Shown here one piece after another: positions 29,301 to 36,915 of a stretch of 64,000 nucleotides of DNA. The stretch comes from Desulfonema magnum (lineage in GTDB: Bacteria > Desulfobacterota > Desulfobacteria > Desulfobacterales > 4be13): assembly GCF_017377395.1 (NCBI RefSeq), contig NZ_CP061800.1:3224001-3288000 (forward strand). Direction: 5' to 3'. The notes under the pieces were generated by a model. The model did not search any database and was not told where the DNA came from. It saw only the letters and a list, made by a program, of their open reading frames with translations. Each line of letters opens with the position of its first letter. Position 1 is the first letter of the stretch. A program made the position numbers and the translations under genes.

Positions 29301-31254
29301 CACGCAGGCGGAGGATTATCTGAAAAAGGCCGAAAGAGAAGCCCGGTTCGCGAACAGACCTTGTTTGCTGGCAGGTGTTTTAAACAATTTGGGAAATGTG
29401 CTTGCCGCGGATGAAGATTATCAGGGAGCAATGACAGCCTACGAGAAAAGTCTTTATATTATTGAAAATTCAGCTAAAACGGTCTGTGATCTGTCTCCGC
29501 TAAAATCAAAAATTTTAATCAATCTCACGCGTGTCAGACTGATGACGGGCGAGTATGCTGAGGCTGTCAGCACGCTGGATGACACGCTGCTTCAAATCCG
29601 AAATCTTGGAGATTCTCATCACAAGGCTTCGGACCTTATCTCCCTGAGTTTGCTTGCCCGGGATATTCAGGACAGGTATACGCCGTGTGCCAGTCATCTG
29701 AAGCGTGTTGCTTATGGGTCACTGAACCAGGCAAAACAAATTGGCGACATGCTGAAAGACGACCGTATCCTTTCGTACAGTTACGGATATCTGGCCCGAT
29801 TTTCCAAAGACAACGGAGATGATGCCGAGGCCGTCCGTCTGACTCGCCGTGCGTTATTTTTCGCGCAGCAGGGGAATCATTCTCCTGAAATTTCATATCT
29901 CTGGCAATGGCAATTGGGAAGGCTGTTCAGAGCTTTGGGCGACACCGAGAAATCTGTCAGCGCTTACAGCGACACCATCCGCACACTGGATCCCGTGCGT
30001 AAGGAGTTTTTTAACGGGTACCGCGGTCAGGAAGACATATTTGATGAGAAGGTGAAACCTGTGTATCTGGAACTGGCAGAACTTCATTTAAAAGCCGCGG
30101 AAACGGTCAGCGAGAAAAGTGTCCGGGAAAAAAGACTGAGAATCGCCATGGACACGATGGAGCTTCTGAAGGCGGCTGAATTGCAGGATTATTTTGAGGA
30201 TGAGTGTGTGACTGTCATGCAAAAAGACATTCCGAATGAGAAGTACGCGTATCATCCCCCTCCGCACACTGCGCTCATTTATCCGATTCTCTTTCCTGAC
30301 CACCTGACATTACTGCTGATTCTCCCGGACAGCGTCATGCAGAAAAATGTCCCGGTCAGTTCCGAAGAAATCAGGGAAAAGGCAAACCTGTTTCGGGAGC
30401 GGTTACAGGAGGGAGCGAAAACGAACCGGATTCTTTACTATGCGAATCCGCTTTATGACTGGCTGATACGTTCTGTTGAGGCGGAACTGGCGGCCCGGGA
30501 GACAGACACGCTTATTGTCGCGCCGGACGGTGTGCTTCGTCTGATACCGTTCGCCGCGCTGCATGACGGCCGTCATTTTCTCACGGAGAAATACGCGGTT
30601 GTCACGATTCCCGGAATCAGACTGACAGATTCCGCATCGGTTTCACTGAAAAAGGTCAGGGTGCTTCTCAGCGGGATTTCCGAAGGCGTCCAGGGGTTTG
30701 ATCCCCTCCCCGGTGTGGAAAGGGAGTTTGAGGAACTTCGGAAAATCACGACGGGCAGTGAGATGTTGCTGAATCAGGAATATACTGCTGACCATCTTTT
30801 TGACGAATTTAAAAAGCGTGACTACTCCGTGGTTCATATCTCCACCCACGGCGTATTTGACAGCGATCCTCGTGATACTTTTCTGCTGACCTACGACAGC
30901 AGGCTGACCATGGATCAGCTCGGAGAATTTGTCGCTCTCGGGAGATTTCATGAGAGGCAGCTCGAACTCCTCACCCTGAGCGCGTGTCAGACTGCCCTGG
31001 GAGATGAGCGTTCGGCCCTGGGGCTTGCGGGTCTGGCCCTCAGCGCGGGCGCGAAGAGTGCGCTTGCCACCTTATGGTCCGTGTATGATGACTCTGCGTC
31101 CCTGGCTGTCACAGAGTTTTACCGGCAGCTCGGGAAACCCGGTATTTCAAAGGCAAAGGCGCTGCAAAATGCACAGAAAAAGCTTATTTCCCGACCGCGT
31201 TACAGCCATCCGGCCTGCTGGGCACCTTTCCTGCTGATCGGAAACTGGTCATGA
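23380..31254 (+). CDS. TPS-domain (hemagglutinin-like) beta-helix protein fused to TPR and CHAT protease
   Basis: 2624 aa from the ATG at 23380, chosen for AAGGAG 6 bases upstream and a signal peptide starting there (ends TVQAQ); an in-frame ATG at 23260 would place 40 residues from repeat DNA in front. Residues about 27-140 are a two-partner-secretion domain (ITFDGTMG, NINTDEIAFF, INPWGITFGPNG). About 240-1830 is a long run of G-N-I/D-I-T/S repeats forming a beta-helix. About 1876-2240 is TPR. The C-terminal 330 aa are a CHAT domain with His2490 in ISTHGVF and Cys2536 in LSACQTA. Such filamentous-hemagglutinin/CHAT fusions occur in cyanobacteria and Desulfobacterales. No TpsB transporter gene is in the window. 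Both catalytic residues are present, so protease activity is plausible. Confidence 0.88.
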   Translation: MLLKSRSLSTLLIIIFLCCLAAYTVQAQITFDGTMGPSSELSGPHYQIDETMGKQVGGNLFHSFGKFNINTDEIAFFTGSDTIKNVISRVTGGEHSLIDGRLRSEIPGADFFLINPWGITFGPNGFLDVSGSFHLSTSDYLRLGDEGRFDAVHTENTVLTTAPPSAFGFLSDTPSDITLDSGRYLEIPRGETLSLTGGDMEIKDRWIRIEGGQVNIASVASPGEAMITKPGTDISDFEKHGNLFVSDGAAIDVNGYGERSGEVHIRGGRFELSGKSYISSITDKEEGGEIDIRLSEDMIVADGQITTVAEEQGKAGDITLAAKNLEIRDGGVVSSYSKKEGQSGNIKITTRENISISGSETSEKVLYTDAFGSGSAGNISMDAKKVEINQNGKISASNAGHGSSGDISLTTREFVTLTGESGLYAQAEGDGYGGNVAISGGMVSVSDDSRISASSAGWGDAGYVSIDATHLNVTNGGLVITSAYGSGSSGDISVSAFGSAEISGTGKDTSALAAESYGNGDAGSIAIVTNDLRLADEGFITTASRGNGRGGNVILKAERMDVTGGGKVSTGTNGANAGGDISVTIQDAAVISGTDRYDGASGFYADTKGKGNAGAVTVSADSLTIADNGIITSSTSGKGSGGNLTLDTGRLSLLGGGKVVSAVSAEGKGSNLSITARDDVSVTGTGSFGASGLYAIADPDSQGDAGTITVSTKNLSIEDNGTISGEIRGAGHGGNMLLDVDEMKLTGGGSLTTTTHGLGKGGDISILAEGDIAISGSGDLNSRVTANANVGTSGNSGNIHISADSLSVADKGIIFDQAYGTGQSGDITIDVNHLEIKNESSVSTDTYGGNSGGKLLVEARDAVTISGTSELSAKTKGTLGPGDAGDIHISTGVLALENEGLVNNGTGGQGNGGNIVINADQVEMRKGYITSSTEEGSAGTGGDISITAADSVHIAGSGADDEGKYAPYYGVYAQTQGTGHGGNITISADEVRMDKDGWINGQTYGSGNGGNVTLDVNRLETHEGGIITTSTRCTGNAGDISITAGDSVNLSGSGAKQERSWIFTATYSSGRGGDLSISTPELTVGQSGAIYADTLQEDKDCCEAGREKPDGRAGDIYLNTDRITLEQGGAVSASTWTAGQGGDIRITAKESVTISGTGDEEHRGLKDSGIYASARDSGKGGTIHVSTNALTIAQQGQINTSASASGDGGDITLLSELADIRENASVTAKSSGTGKAGNVVVNASDSILNHGGIISTESEMAQGGDIAITTPKFSASENGEISASVRGGDKKGGEINLNVTSLNLSSGAHIESSTDGKGQGGEIHVTASDSVSLSGKHSGLYSTASSSGDAGIITAASPLLTLADTAEISTESSGSGKAGDISLKDQLRKLTLQNAVISSANSGSGDAGKIAISTEESIMMESGSVKTEARQGQGGSIIIATPKLSASGKGAISASVLQGVKNGGKIEVDVKTLNLDNASRVESSTGGKGEGGEILVSASDSIRLSGKDSGFYSTASSSGDAGFIAAEAPVLALNNHAKISTESSGSGRAGNIELKHGLRNLTLTQNAAVSSSNSGDGDAGEIIIHAGESVRIEESFVTTKSVRGKGGSITLTTDMLSASGSGTVSASVAGGEKKGGDITVNTTSLDLKNGIRIEASTRGKGQGGTVHVNASDSVQLHNGAMISAKSTGTGNAGDISINAVNAIRMDKSAVTTEAGNADGGNIMINNPHHFHMLDSEITATVGGGEGNGGNITMVPELAIAEGNSAIIANAYKGRGGNIRIRSDGFVRSSDTIVSASSELGIDGSVEIESQDISSTLSVLPANFLDASRMLPCSERVGENTSSFVLAGRDGIPTPMDDWLASPRLPFKKTEAAETQVKDQPGQFLVRGETFFRKGDFVKAAQTWEQAIKFLNTEEETYLRTVISLADAYCSLGHYQKPLSFLRETLSAIEKENFPYHNALVLSRLGDLLLCLGNVTQAEDYLKKAEREARFANRPCLLAGVLNNLGNVLAADEDYQGAMTAYEKSLYIIENSAKTVCDLSPLKSKILINLTRVRLMTGEYAEAVSTLDDTLLQIRNLGDSHHKASDLISLSLLARDIQDRYTPCASHLKRVAYGSLNQAKQIGDMLKDDRILSYSYGYLARFSKDNGDDAEAVRLTRRALFFAQQGNHSPEISYLWQWQLGRLFRALGDTEKSVSAYSDTIRTLDPVRKEFFNGYRGQEDIFDEKVKPVYLELAELHLKAAETVSEKSVREKRLRIAMDTMELLKAAELQDYFEDECVTVMQKDIPNEKYAYHPPPHTALIYPILFPDHLTLLLILPDSVMQKNVPVSSEEIREKANLFRERLQEGAKTNRILYYANPLYDWLIRSVEAELAARETDTLIVAPDGVLRLIPFAALHDGRHFLTEKYAVVTIPGIRLTDSASVSLKKVRVLLSGISEGVQGFDPLPGVEREFEELRKITTGSEMLLNQEYTADHLFDEFKKRDYSVVHISTHGVFDSDPRDTFLLTYDSRLTMDQLGEFVALGRFHERQLELLTLSACQTALGDERSALGLAGLALSAGAKSALATLWSVYDDSASLAVTEFYRQLGKPGISKAKALQNAQKKLISRPRYSHPACWAPFLLIGNWS

Positions 31255-31388
31255 TGTTGCAGGGAGATGCTGAGAAAACTTTGACGAAAATTTTCCGGAC
31301 TGAAACCTTGACGAAATTATTTATGATATGATAAGCTGTCCGCTTTTTGTGCCGCCTCCGACTGCACTCAGACAGACTCACCGCACAG

Positions 31389-31415
31389 CGTTCCCTTCGA
31401 CAAGCTCAGGGAACG
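31389..31415. repeat. GTTCCC...GGGAAC palindrome
   Basis: Inverted repeat CGTTCCC / GGGAACG around TTCGACAAGCTCA. A related palindrome with the same CAAGCTCAGG / CCTGAGCTTG core lies at 58374-58426. Confidence 0.5.
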
Positions 31416-31427
31416 CCGCAGGCGGCA

Positions 31428-31529
31428 GAGAAACCCGGCTTTTTCCTTCACGGACGGCGGATCACTCCGGAAAAAAAGCCGGGTTTCTTTTCTGGGTAAA
31501 TATAGAAAACTTATGGTTAGGTATTTATC
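31428..31529. mobile_element. TAAGTACC-family MITE, partial copy
   Basis: Core palindrome GAAACCCGGCTTTTTCC / AAAAGCCGGGTTTC with the spacer GACGGCGGATCA, and the right end GAAAACTTATGGTTAGGTA typical of the family (compare 48328-48477). The left terminal repeat is missing. Confidence 0.6.
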
Positions 31530-31546
31530 ATCAAAAGATAAGGGAG

Positions 31547-32746
31547 ATGAGCAACGTGACACAATATGTTCAGACAGGGCTTGAGAGATTTCTTGAGACA
31601 CCGCCGCGATGGATCTTCGGATACCGGCTCGGACTTTTAGGTAATCCTGCTTCGGTTGACAGACAGTTTCGCCATGCTCGTGAGCTGATTAACCAGCGGT
31701 TTCCGGGAAAACTGACGACATTATATTCTCCTCAGCACGGCTTTTTTTCGGAAAAACAGGATAATATGATTGAATCGGATCATATGACCGATCCGGTGCT
31801 GGGGATTCCTGTTTTCAGCCTTTACGGTGAAACCCGCATTCCCACCCGGGAGATGTTCGAAAATACAGACATTCTGATTATTGATTTGCAGGACGCGGGC
31901 ACTCGTGTTTATACTTTTGTTTACACCGCGTCTTACTGCCTTGAAGTGGCGAAAAAATTCGGCAAAAAGGTTCTCATTCTGGATCGTCCGAACCCCGTGG
32001 GCGGGTCCGTGACAGAAGGAAACTGTCTGTCTCCCGAATGTGCGTCATTTGTGGGACGTTATCCCATTCCCATGCGACACGGGCTGACCATTGGCGAACT
32101 GCTCACCCTGTTCAACGACCACTATGGTATTGGCTGTGATCTTGAAGTTATTCCCATGAAAGGCTGGGACCGGTCCATGTATTTTCAGGATACCGGGCTT
32201 CCGTGGATTCCTCCGTCTCCCAATCTCCCCACGCCGACATCAGCCATGGTTTACCCCGGGCAGGTATTGTGGGAAGGAACCAATATATCTGAAGGACGGG
32301 GAACAACTCAGCCTTTTGAGATTTTCGGCGCGCCGTTCATTGACACGGAAAGAATTCTTTCGAGTCTGGGACATCGGCAGTTGCCCGGGGCGATCCTCAG
32401 AGAAATCGCTTTTGAGCCGACATCCAACAAATGGAGCGGAAGTTTATGCAAAGGGTTTCAGATACATATCACGGATCCTCATGAATATCAGCCTTATATC
32501 ACATCCCTTAAACTGCTTCAGGCGATTCGTTTTCATCATAAGGAACAGTTCAAATGGAAATCTCCGCCTTATGAATATGAATTTGAACGGCTTCCCATTG
32601 ATCTTCTCATAGGAAGTGCGGAAATTCGTCAGCGCATGGAAAAATTCGATGATTTGGATGAAATTGCGGCATCCTGGAGAATAGCGCTTGAGGAATTCAT
32701 TCATATAACCCGGGAGTTTCATATCTACACCCGGGCCAGGATTTAA
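31547..32746 (+). CDS. NamZ / DUF1343-family exo-beta-N-acetylmuramidase-like protein
   Basis: About 396-399 aa. DUF1343 enzymes remove N-acetylmuramic acid from peptidoglycan fragments. Family features seen: LGLLGNPASV near the N-terminus, LYSPQHGF, LIIDLQDAGTRVYTF, LDRPNPVGG, PIPMRHGLTIGEL and WEGTNISEGRGTTQPF. Length fits the family. Start: the ATG at 31547 directly touches AAGGGAG with no spacing, while the GTG at 31556 lies 9 bases from it and may be the true start; longer frames upstream run into a MITE. No signal peptide is seen, so a cytoplasmic role in cell-wall recycling is likely. Alone on the plus strand after the CHAT gene. Confidence 0.85.
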   Translation: MSNVTQYVQTGLERFLETPPRWIFGYRLGLLGNPASVDRQFRHARELINQRFPGKLTTLYSPQHGFFSEKQDNMIESDHMTDPVLGIPVFSLYGETRIPTREMFENTDILIIDLQDAGTRVYTFVYTASYCLEVAKKFGKKVLILDRPNPVGGSVTEGNCLSPECASFVGRYPIPMRHGLTIGELLTLFNDHYGIGCDLEVIPMKGWDRSMYFQDTGLPWIPPSPNLPTPTSAMVYPGQVLWEGTNISEGRGTTQPFEIFGAPFIDTERILSSLGHRQLPGAILREIAFEPTSNKWSGSLCKGFQIHITDPHEYQPYITSLKLLQAIRFHHKEQFKWKSPPYEYEFERLPIDLLIGSAEIRQRMEKFDDLDEIAASWRIALEEFIHITREFHIYTRARI

Positions 32747-32833
32747 GAGGTCGGGCTATGCCAATCAATTGAAAAATTTGAAAAACAATTAAAATATTGG
32801 AAAGAATGAGAAGAGTAACGGAGATGAAGAATA

Positions 32834-33040
32834 ATGGAAAATATTGATGATCTTAAAAAAAGGCTTGAGGTGTTAGGCGATAAAATCAGGGAGGTAAAAA
32901 AAAGGCTGCCGGCTCATTCTGTAAAACCACATCAGCTAATGTCTCTGTTTGAACTTGAAGATGAATACGACGATGTTTTGCTGAAAATCAGGAAAATAAA
33001 ACAGGGTCAGCAAGGGGGGCGGACCACGACAACCACTTGA
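32834..33040 (+). CDS. Small predicted coiled-coil protein
   Basis: 68 aa, GGAG about 10 bases upstream of the ATG. Residues about 1-58 are charged and heptad-like (LKKRLEVLGDKIREVKKRL, LFELEDEYDDVLLKIRKIK), predicted alpha-helical or coiled coil, followed by a short Gly/Thr tail. No family recognised. It lies 87 bases after the NamZ-like gene and could be co-transcribed with it or with the ATP-grasp gene. Confidence 0.6.
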   Translation: MENIDDLKKRLEVLGDKIREVKKRLPAHSVKPHQLMSLFELEDEYDDVLLKIRKIKQGQQGGRTTTTT

Positions 33041-33179
33041 AAAATATTCAAAAGCGATTAAATTAGAAGTAATTTCAGGGGCGATATTGTACTTTTTGCC
33101 ATCAAAAAGGGAGTTATAGAAAGATCAATTAATCTGCCCCCTCGGGGGGCCAAAAAATACTAAGGAGATTCACTTATTA

Positions 33180-34058
33180 ATGATTCTGTCATTTCACCCT
33201 ATTTTTGAAGGGGATAAAAATATTTTATGCGCGGGGCGTGACCCCGGAAAGGATGACCTTGCCGCGATAAAAGCTGCGGATGCGGTGATTCTGCCCCAGG
33301 GATGCAGACAAACCCTCTATGACATGGCGCGGGAAAACTGCCCTCATGTTTTCCCAAATTATGACGCGGAGTTCAAATATCCGGGCAAAATCGGCCAGGC
33401 GCATCTGTTTCAGAAAACAAATGTCCCGCATCCGAAAACCGAAACTTATCTGACAGTTGACGACTTCACCCAAGTTTCAAGTTTCAAGTTTCAAGTTTCA
33501 AGTTTCAAGTTTCAAGTTTCAAGTTTCAAGTTTCAAGTTTCAAGTTTCCCCTTTGTCTTCAAGTTTGACTGGGGCGGAGAAGGCGATAATGTTTTTCTGA
33601 TCAAGTCTCACGGAGAATTTCAGGAGGTTTTACAAAAAGCCATCTTGTTTGAAAAGACAGGCCAGAAAGGTTTTTTAATACAGGAATATATTCCATCGAA
33701 AAACAGGACATTAAGAGTGGTCATCATGGGTGAGAAAATTATCTCTTACTGGCGAGTTCAGGAAGGAGCAGAATGTTTCTGCGCCAACCTGGCCCATGGT
33801 GCTGTCATAGATGCGGAATCTGATCCGGATCTGCAGGCAGAGGCAGTCAGATCAGTGAGGCATTTCTGCAAAAAAACAGGAATTAACCTGGCAGGATTTG
33901 ATTTTCTTTTTTCTCATGATTCGGAATCCGGAACCGATGTGAACATACCGCTTTTTCTTGAGATAAACTATTTTTTTGGCAGGCGCGGTCTGGGCGGTTC
34001 TGAAAAATTTTATGAATTACTTATTACAGAAATCAAAAAATGGACGGAGAACCTGTGA
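33180..34058 (+). CDS. ATP-grasp family protein with an internal heptanucleotide repeat
   Basis: 292 aa. ATP-grasp features: FVFKFDWGGEGDNVFLI (ATP-binding Lys and glycine-rich loop), LIQEYIPSKNRTLRVVIMG, then LAGFDFLF and LFLEINYFFGRRGLGG (metal-binding E-x-N). Resembles RimK-like or glutathione-synthetase-like ligases; the substrate is unknown. Residues about 97-123 are replaced by low-complexity VSSFKFQ repeats encoded by 11 copies of CAAGTTT at 33471-33547. This lies just before the first ATP-binding strand. Because the unit is 7 bases, loss or gain of one unit shifts the frame. Ends with TGATG overlapping the next gene's ATG, so translation is coupled to the HNH gene. Confidence 0.8.
   Translation: MILSFHPIFEGDKNILCAGRDPGKDDLAAIKAADAVILPQGCRQTLYDMARENCPHVFPNYDAEFKYPGKIGQAHLFQKTNVPHPKTETYLTVDDFTQVSSFKFQVSSFKFQVSSFKFQVSSFPFVFKFDWGGEGDNVFLIKSHGEFQEVLQKAILFEKTGQKGFLIQEYIPSKNRTLRVVIMGEKIISYWRVQEGAECFCANLAHGAVIDAESDPDLQAEAVRSVRHFCKKTGINLAGFDFLFSHDSESGTDVNIPLFLEINYFFGRRGLGGSEKFYELLITEIKKWTENL
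33471..33547 (+). repeat. Heptanucleotide microsatellite (CAAGTTT)11 inside a gene
   Basis: Eleven perfect CAAGTTT units in the ATP-grasp coding sequence. Three units equal seven codons (VSSFKFQ), so only multiples of three keep the frame. Other heptamer arrays in this window are intergenic (43551, 44766). Confidence 0.95.
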
Positions 34059-34372
34059 TGCAACCTTATGCGATGGATTTGGATGATGCGGATATTCGGA
34101 GGGAACGCCAAAAAGCACGAGAACTCAGGGCATCCCAGTGGTGGAAACGCCGTTGTGCAAAAGGCGTGTGTTATTACTGCGAACAGCCCACCTCCCCAAA
34201 AGAACTGACCATGGACCATATTGTACCCATCTCCCGCGGCGGCAGAAGCACAAAGGGAAATGTTGTTCCCTGTTGCAAGGAATGCAACAATAACAAAAAA
34301 CAGCTTCTGCCTATGGAATGGGAGGAATATTTAAATGAAGCCCGTAAACGCTCAGATATTTCCGCTGATTAA
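34058..34372 (+). CDS. HNH endonuclease
   Basis: 104 aa from the ATG at 34058, favoured because GGAG lies 8 bases upstream and the ATG overlaps the previous stop (TGATG); an ATG at 34040 is also in frame. Motifs: CYYCEQP (first zinc pair), TMDHIVPISRGG (catalytic His region) and CCKECNNNKK (second pair plus Asn/Lys), a complete zinc-stabilised HNH fold. Translationally coupled to the ATP-grasp gene. The 3' end overlaps recX by 21 bases tail to tail. Stand-alone HNH proteins of this size are common; the target is unknown. Confidence 0.88.
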   Translation: MQPYAMDLDDADIRRERQKARELRASQWWKRRCAKGVCYYCEQPTSPKELTMDHIVPISRGGRSTKGNVVPCCKECNNNKKQLLPMEWEEYLNEARKRSDISAD

Positions 34373-34831
34373 CTCGGATATCACAGACGCGGAGAACCCT
34401 TTTGAATAAAGGAATCTGTAAATTTTTTCTTTTCTTTTTCTAGCGTCTTTTTCTCTGTTCAGGGTCCTGAGCTTTTTCTCAAGTGATCTGCGGGCATTTT
34501 CCAGTTCGTCCGCGTCTGTGTGATGATCCTCAAGAATGTTGCTGATCAGTTCCTCATTCAGCCCTTTTTTCTTCATTGAGAAACGAATGCGGCGAAGCCC
34601 GTATCCCTTTGTCTGAAGTTCCCGAAGGTAGTATTGGGCGGTTTGTTCATCATTGATATAATTGAACTGTTCGCATTCGGAGATCACCTTTGTAATCACT
34701 TCGGCGACAAAGCCGCGCTGTTTCAGTTTCTGTCTGATTTCATACTTGGTATGGTTTCGGCGTGAAAGCAGTCTCACCGCGGCATTCATGGCTTTATTGC
34801 ATGTTCTTTTGAATTCGCTGTCTTCATTCAT
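34352..34831 (-). CDS. recX: RecX regulatory protein
   Basis: 159 aa. RecX family: three tandem three-helix repeats, seen as AMNAAVRLLSRRNHTKYEIR with QKLKQRGF, DEQTAQYYLRELQTKGYG, and IYRFLYSKGFSASVI. RecX limits RecA filament growth and so modulates recombination and SOS. recA itself is not in the window. Lies 6 bases after the DMT transporter gene on the same strand, so the two are probably one transcript. Confidence 0.85.
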   Translation of the reverse strand: MNEDSEFKRTCNKAMNAAVRLLSRRNHTKYEIRQKLKQRGFVAEVITKVISECEQFNYINDEQTAQYYLRELQTKGYGLRRIRFSMKKKGLNEELISNILEDHHTDADELENARRSLEKKLRTLNREKDARKRKEKIYRFLYSKGFSASVISELISGNI

Positions 34832-34837
34832 TTCAGA

Positions 34838-35707
34838 TTACAACCCCTGGAGTGTGATGAGTATGGTTCCGGCCAGCATGAGCAGTGCGCCGCTGAAACG
34901 AAATCCGATATTCGCCTCTTTAAAAAGCAGTTTGCCATAAATAACGCCAAACACAACGCTGAGTCGTTTCACTGAGATCATATAGGCTGCTTTTGTAAGC
35001 GAAATAGCCAGTCCGTGAAGGAGCGCGTGCAGGAAGAATATGCCTCCTGCGATGACACCTTTTACAAATTCTTCCCTGAATGTTCTTATGCGGACTTTTC
35101 GAAATAACAGGAGAAAGAGGAATAATACGAGATTAAACACTGCGAAAAAAGATAAGGTGAAAAAAAGCGGTGAGGAATGGAGAATGGCTTTTTTTCCTAT
35201 CACGGCGGCAAAACTGAACAAAAAGGAAAGAATAAACATCAGCCATGACCCTGTTTCTTTGAGAATGGCTTTGAACGGTGCCAGAAAAGACCGCCTACCC
35301 GGTTCAATATTGAGAATATAACACCCCGCGCAAATAATCAGTATGCCAAGAATCCCCCATGTATTTGGCATTTCATCCAGGAACACATATCCGGTGACGA
35401 TCATAAACCCCGGGGTAAAGGCCAGATAAGGGACCGTAAGGGAAAGCGGAGAAACCTTGATGGCTTTCATATAGAGAACAAAGGCCACGCCGTTAAGGGG
35501 AATACTGATCAGAAAACTCCAGAAAAAAATTGAGTCAAGCCGCGGCACCGGCACAAACAGCACCGCAATGGCAAAAAGCGGCATACTGTAGAAGAGGGGA
35601 CACATAGCCATTTCATAAGGACTGAGATGAGAGAAAAATTTTTTCATCCAGGCATCCTGGGAAGAAACCGCCAGCGCAGCCAGAAGTGAGAGAATAAACC
35701 AGAGCAT
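34838..35707 (-). CDS. DMT-superfamily (EamA-type) inner-membrane transporter
   Basis: 289 aa with about ten hydrophobic segments in two halves, the typical EamA duplication. The second half shows LHGLAISLTKAAYMISVKRLS and a Glu-containing loop before the last helix, as in drug/metabolite exporters. The substrate cannot be read from sequence. Upstream of recX on the minus strand. Confidence 0.82.
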   Translation of the reverse strand: MLWFILSLLAALAVSSQDAWMKKFFSHLSPYEMAMCPLFYSMPLFAIAVLFVPVPRLDSIFFWSFLISIPLNGVAFVLYMKAIKVSPLSLTVPYLAFTPGFMIVTGYVFLDEMPNTWGILGILIICAGCYILNIEPGRRSFLAPFKAILKETGSWLMFILSFLFSFAAVIGKKAILHSSPLFFTLSFFAVFNLVLFLFLLLFRKVRIRTFREEFVKGVIAGGIFFLHALLHGLAISLTKAAYMISVKRLSVVFGVIYGKLLFKEANIGFRFSGALLMLAGTILITLQGL

Positions 35708-35778
35708 CAGGAAATACTTGCAAGTAAATTTTTTTTCATAGAATTTCTCTTGTTTCCTCAGACAGTTCAGCCAAGTTT

Positions 35779-35931
35779 CATAAATCCGGAGTGCAAAAAT
35801 AAAGCGAAGCGATTTTTTGCATAAATCATAAATCCGGAGTGCAAAAATAAAGCGAAGCGATTTTTTGCATTTTACCGGATTCTTTTTATATCCGATGCAA
35901 AAAACCGCTTCGCTTTATTTTTGCACTCCGG
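35779..35931. repeat. GGAGTGCAAAAATAAAGCG repeats, two direct and one inverted
   Basis: Two direct copies (35779-35821, 35827-35870) of a 43-bp unit containing GGAGTGCAAAAATAAAGCG, and an inverted copy (35895-35931). They can pair into alternative hairpins between the DMT gene and the hydrolase gene. Confidence 0.8.
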
Positions 35932-35976
35932 AAAAGATTCTTGTACTGCTGAGGGTGGGATTTTATCCCACCGATC

Positions 35977-36642
35977 TTAACTTTTCAAAAATGAGCGGAT
36001 AAAGTCTTTTACTTCGTCTTTTCCTCTGAAAATCCCATAATGTCCCTCACAGAGAATATCAGCCTCAAGGGAAATGAGCAGATTCAGAGAGCGCAGATAG
36101 TCTTCCTTGTTCGACAGAAGACTCGAATCCAGGGGGCCGTGAACATCCTGTCCGAAAAGCACCCGAAGTCCGTCTGACTCCGTGAGATAGGCCACCGACC
36201 CCGGGGAATGTCCCGGAATATGGATGGCCTGAATGATCCTTCCTCCCAGTTTGATATCTTCCTGTGCCCCGGACAATTTTCTATCCACAGCAAAAGGAGT
36301 CATTCCTGAACCATACCAGCTTGCGGCAGTTACAATGGGATTTCCCTGCTCAAGAAACGGAGCATCCAATTCGTGAGAAATAACCTTACAGTGAATCTCA
36401 TCTTTCAGGGCCTTTGCACCGCCCGTATGGTCAAAATGACAATGCGTAAGCAGAAGGTATTCAATCGCATCTGTGCTGACACCGCATGCACGGATGTTTT
36501 TTAGCAGTTTTTTATGTGAGCCGCCGCAGCCCGCGTCCACAATTGCTGCATGACCATCAAAATTGATCAGATAAATGGCCGCATCCTCGTATGAAGTAAG
36601 TCCCCCGCCGCCGATCTGGAATATTTCATCTGTGATCTTCAT
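35977..36642 (-). CDS. Metallo-beta-lactamase-fold hydrolase
   Basis: 221 aa from the ATG at 36642 (AAAGG upstream; the family fold begins right after, MKITDEIFQIGGG); a longer frame to 36714 adds 24 residues unlike the family. Metal ligands: LTHCHFDHTGG (HxHxDH-type, with Cys between the His residues), the IPGHSPGSVAY histidine, and FGQDVHG. The final LCEGHYGIF supplies the last His. Probably a glyoxalase-II-like or related hydrolase with two metal ions; the substrate is not identifiable. Confidence 0.8.
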   Translation of the reverse strand: MKITDEIFQIGGGGLTSYEDAAIYLINFDGHAAIVDAGCGGSHKKLLKNIRACGVSTDAIEYLLLTHCHFDHTGGAKALKDEIHCKVISHELDAPFLEQGNPIVTAASWYGSGMTPFAVDRKLSGAQEDIKLGGRIIQAIHIPGHSPGSVAYLTESDGLRVLFGQDVHGPLDSSLLSNKEDYLRSLNLLISLEADILCEGHYGIFRGKDEVKDFIRSFLKS

Positions 36643-36825
36643 TGTAATGACCTTTGCATTGAATTTGCCTGTTTTGATAAAACGCGCAATTGGTTCTGAA
36701 ATCGCCTGCCTCAATTTATATTCGGCTCTTCTATCACCATAACATTGTCATTTGCAATAAATATTTTCACTAGTCTTTTTCTTGAAATCTATAACAATTT
36801 GAATTTATCCAATTTCTGTTTTTTT

Positions 36826-36875
36826 CTCGTTCCCACGCTTTGCGTGGGAATGCAGGACAGACGCTTTGCGTCCTG
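36826..36875. repeat. Palindromic repeat CTCGTTCCCACGC
   Basis: Two adjacent hairpins: TTCCCACGCTTTGCGTGGGAA, then GGACAGACGCTTTGCGTCC with mismatches. Resembles the larger CTCGTTCCCAGGC element at 56330-56524. Confidence 0.6.
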
Positions 36876-36915
36876 ATCTCAGTATCATGTGCTAAGACCA
36901 CAACTCATTATTTCT

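Noticed and set aside
1222..31254. Cellulosome gene cluster
   Set aside because: Dockerin-like tails are present but no glycoside hydrolase or carbohydrate-binding module was recognised; partner domains are proteases and calcium or metal-binding repeats.
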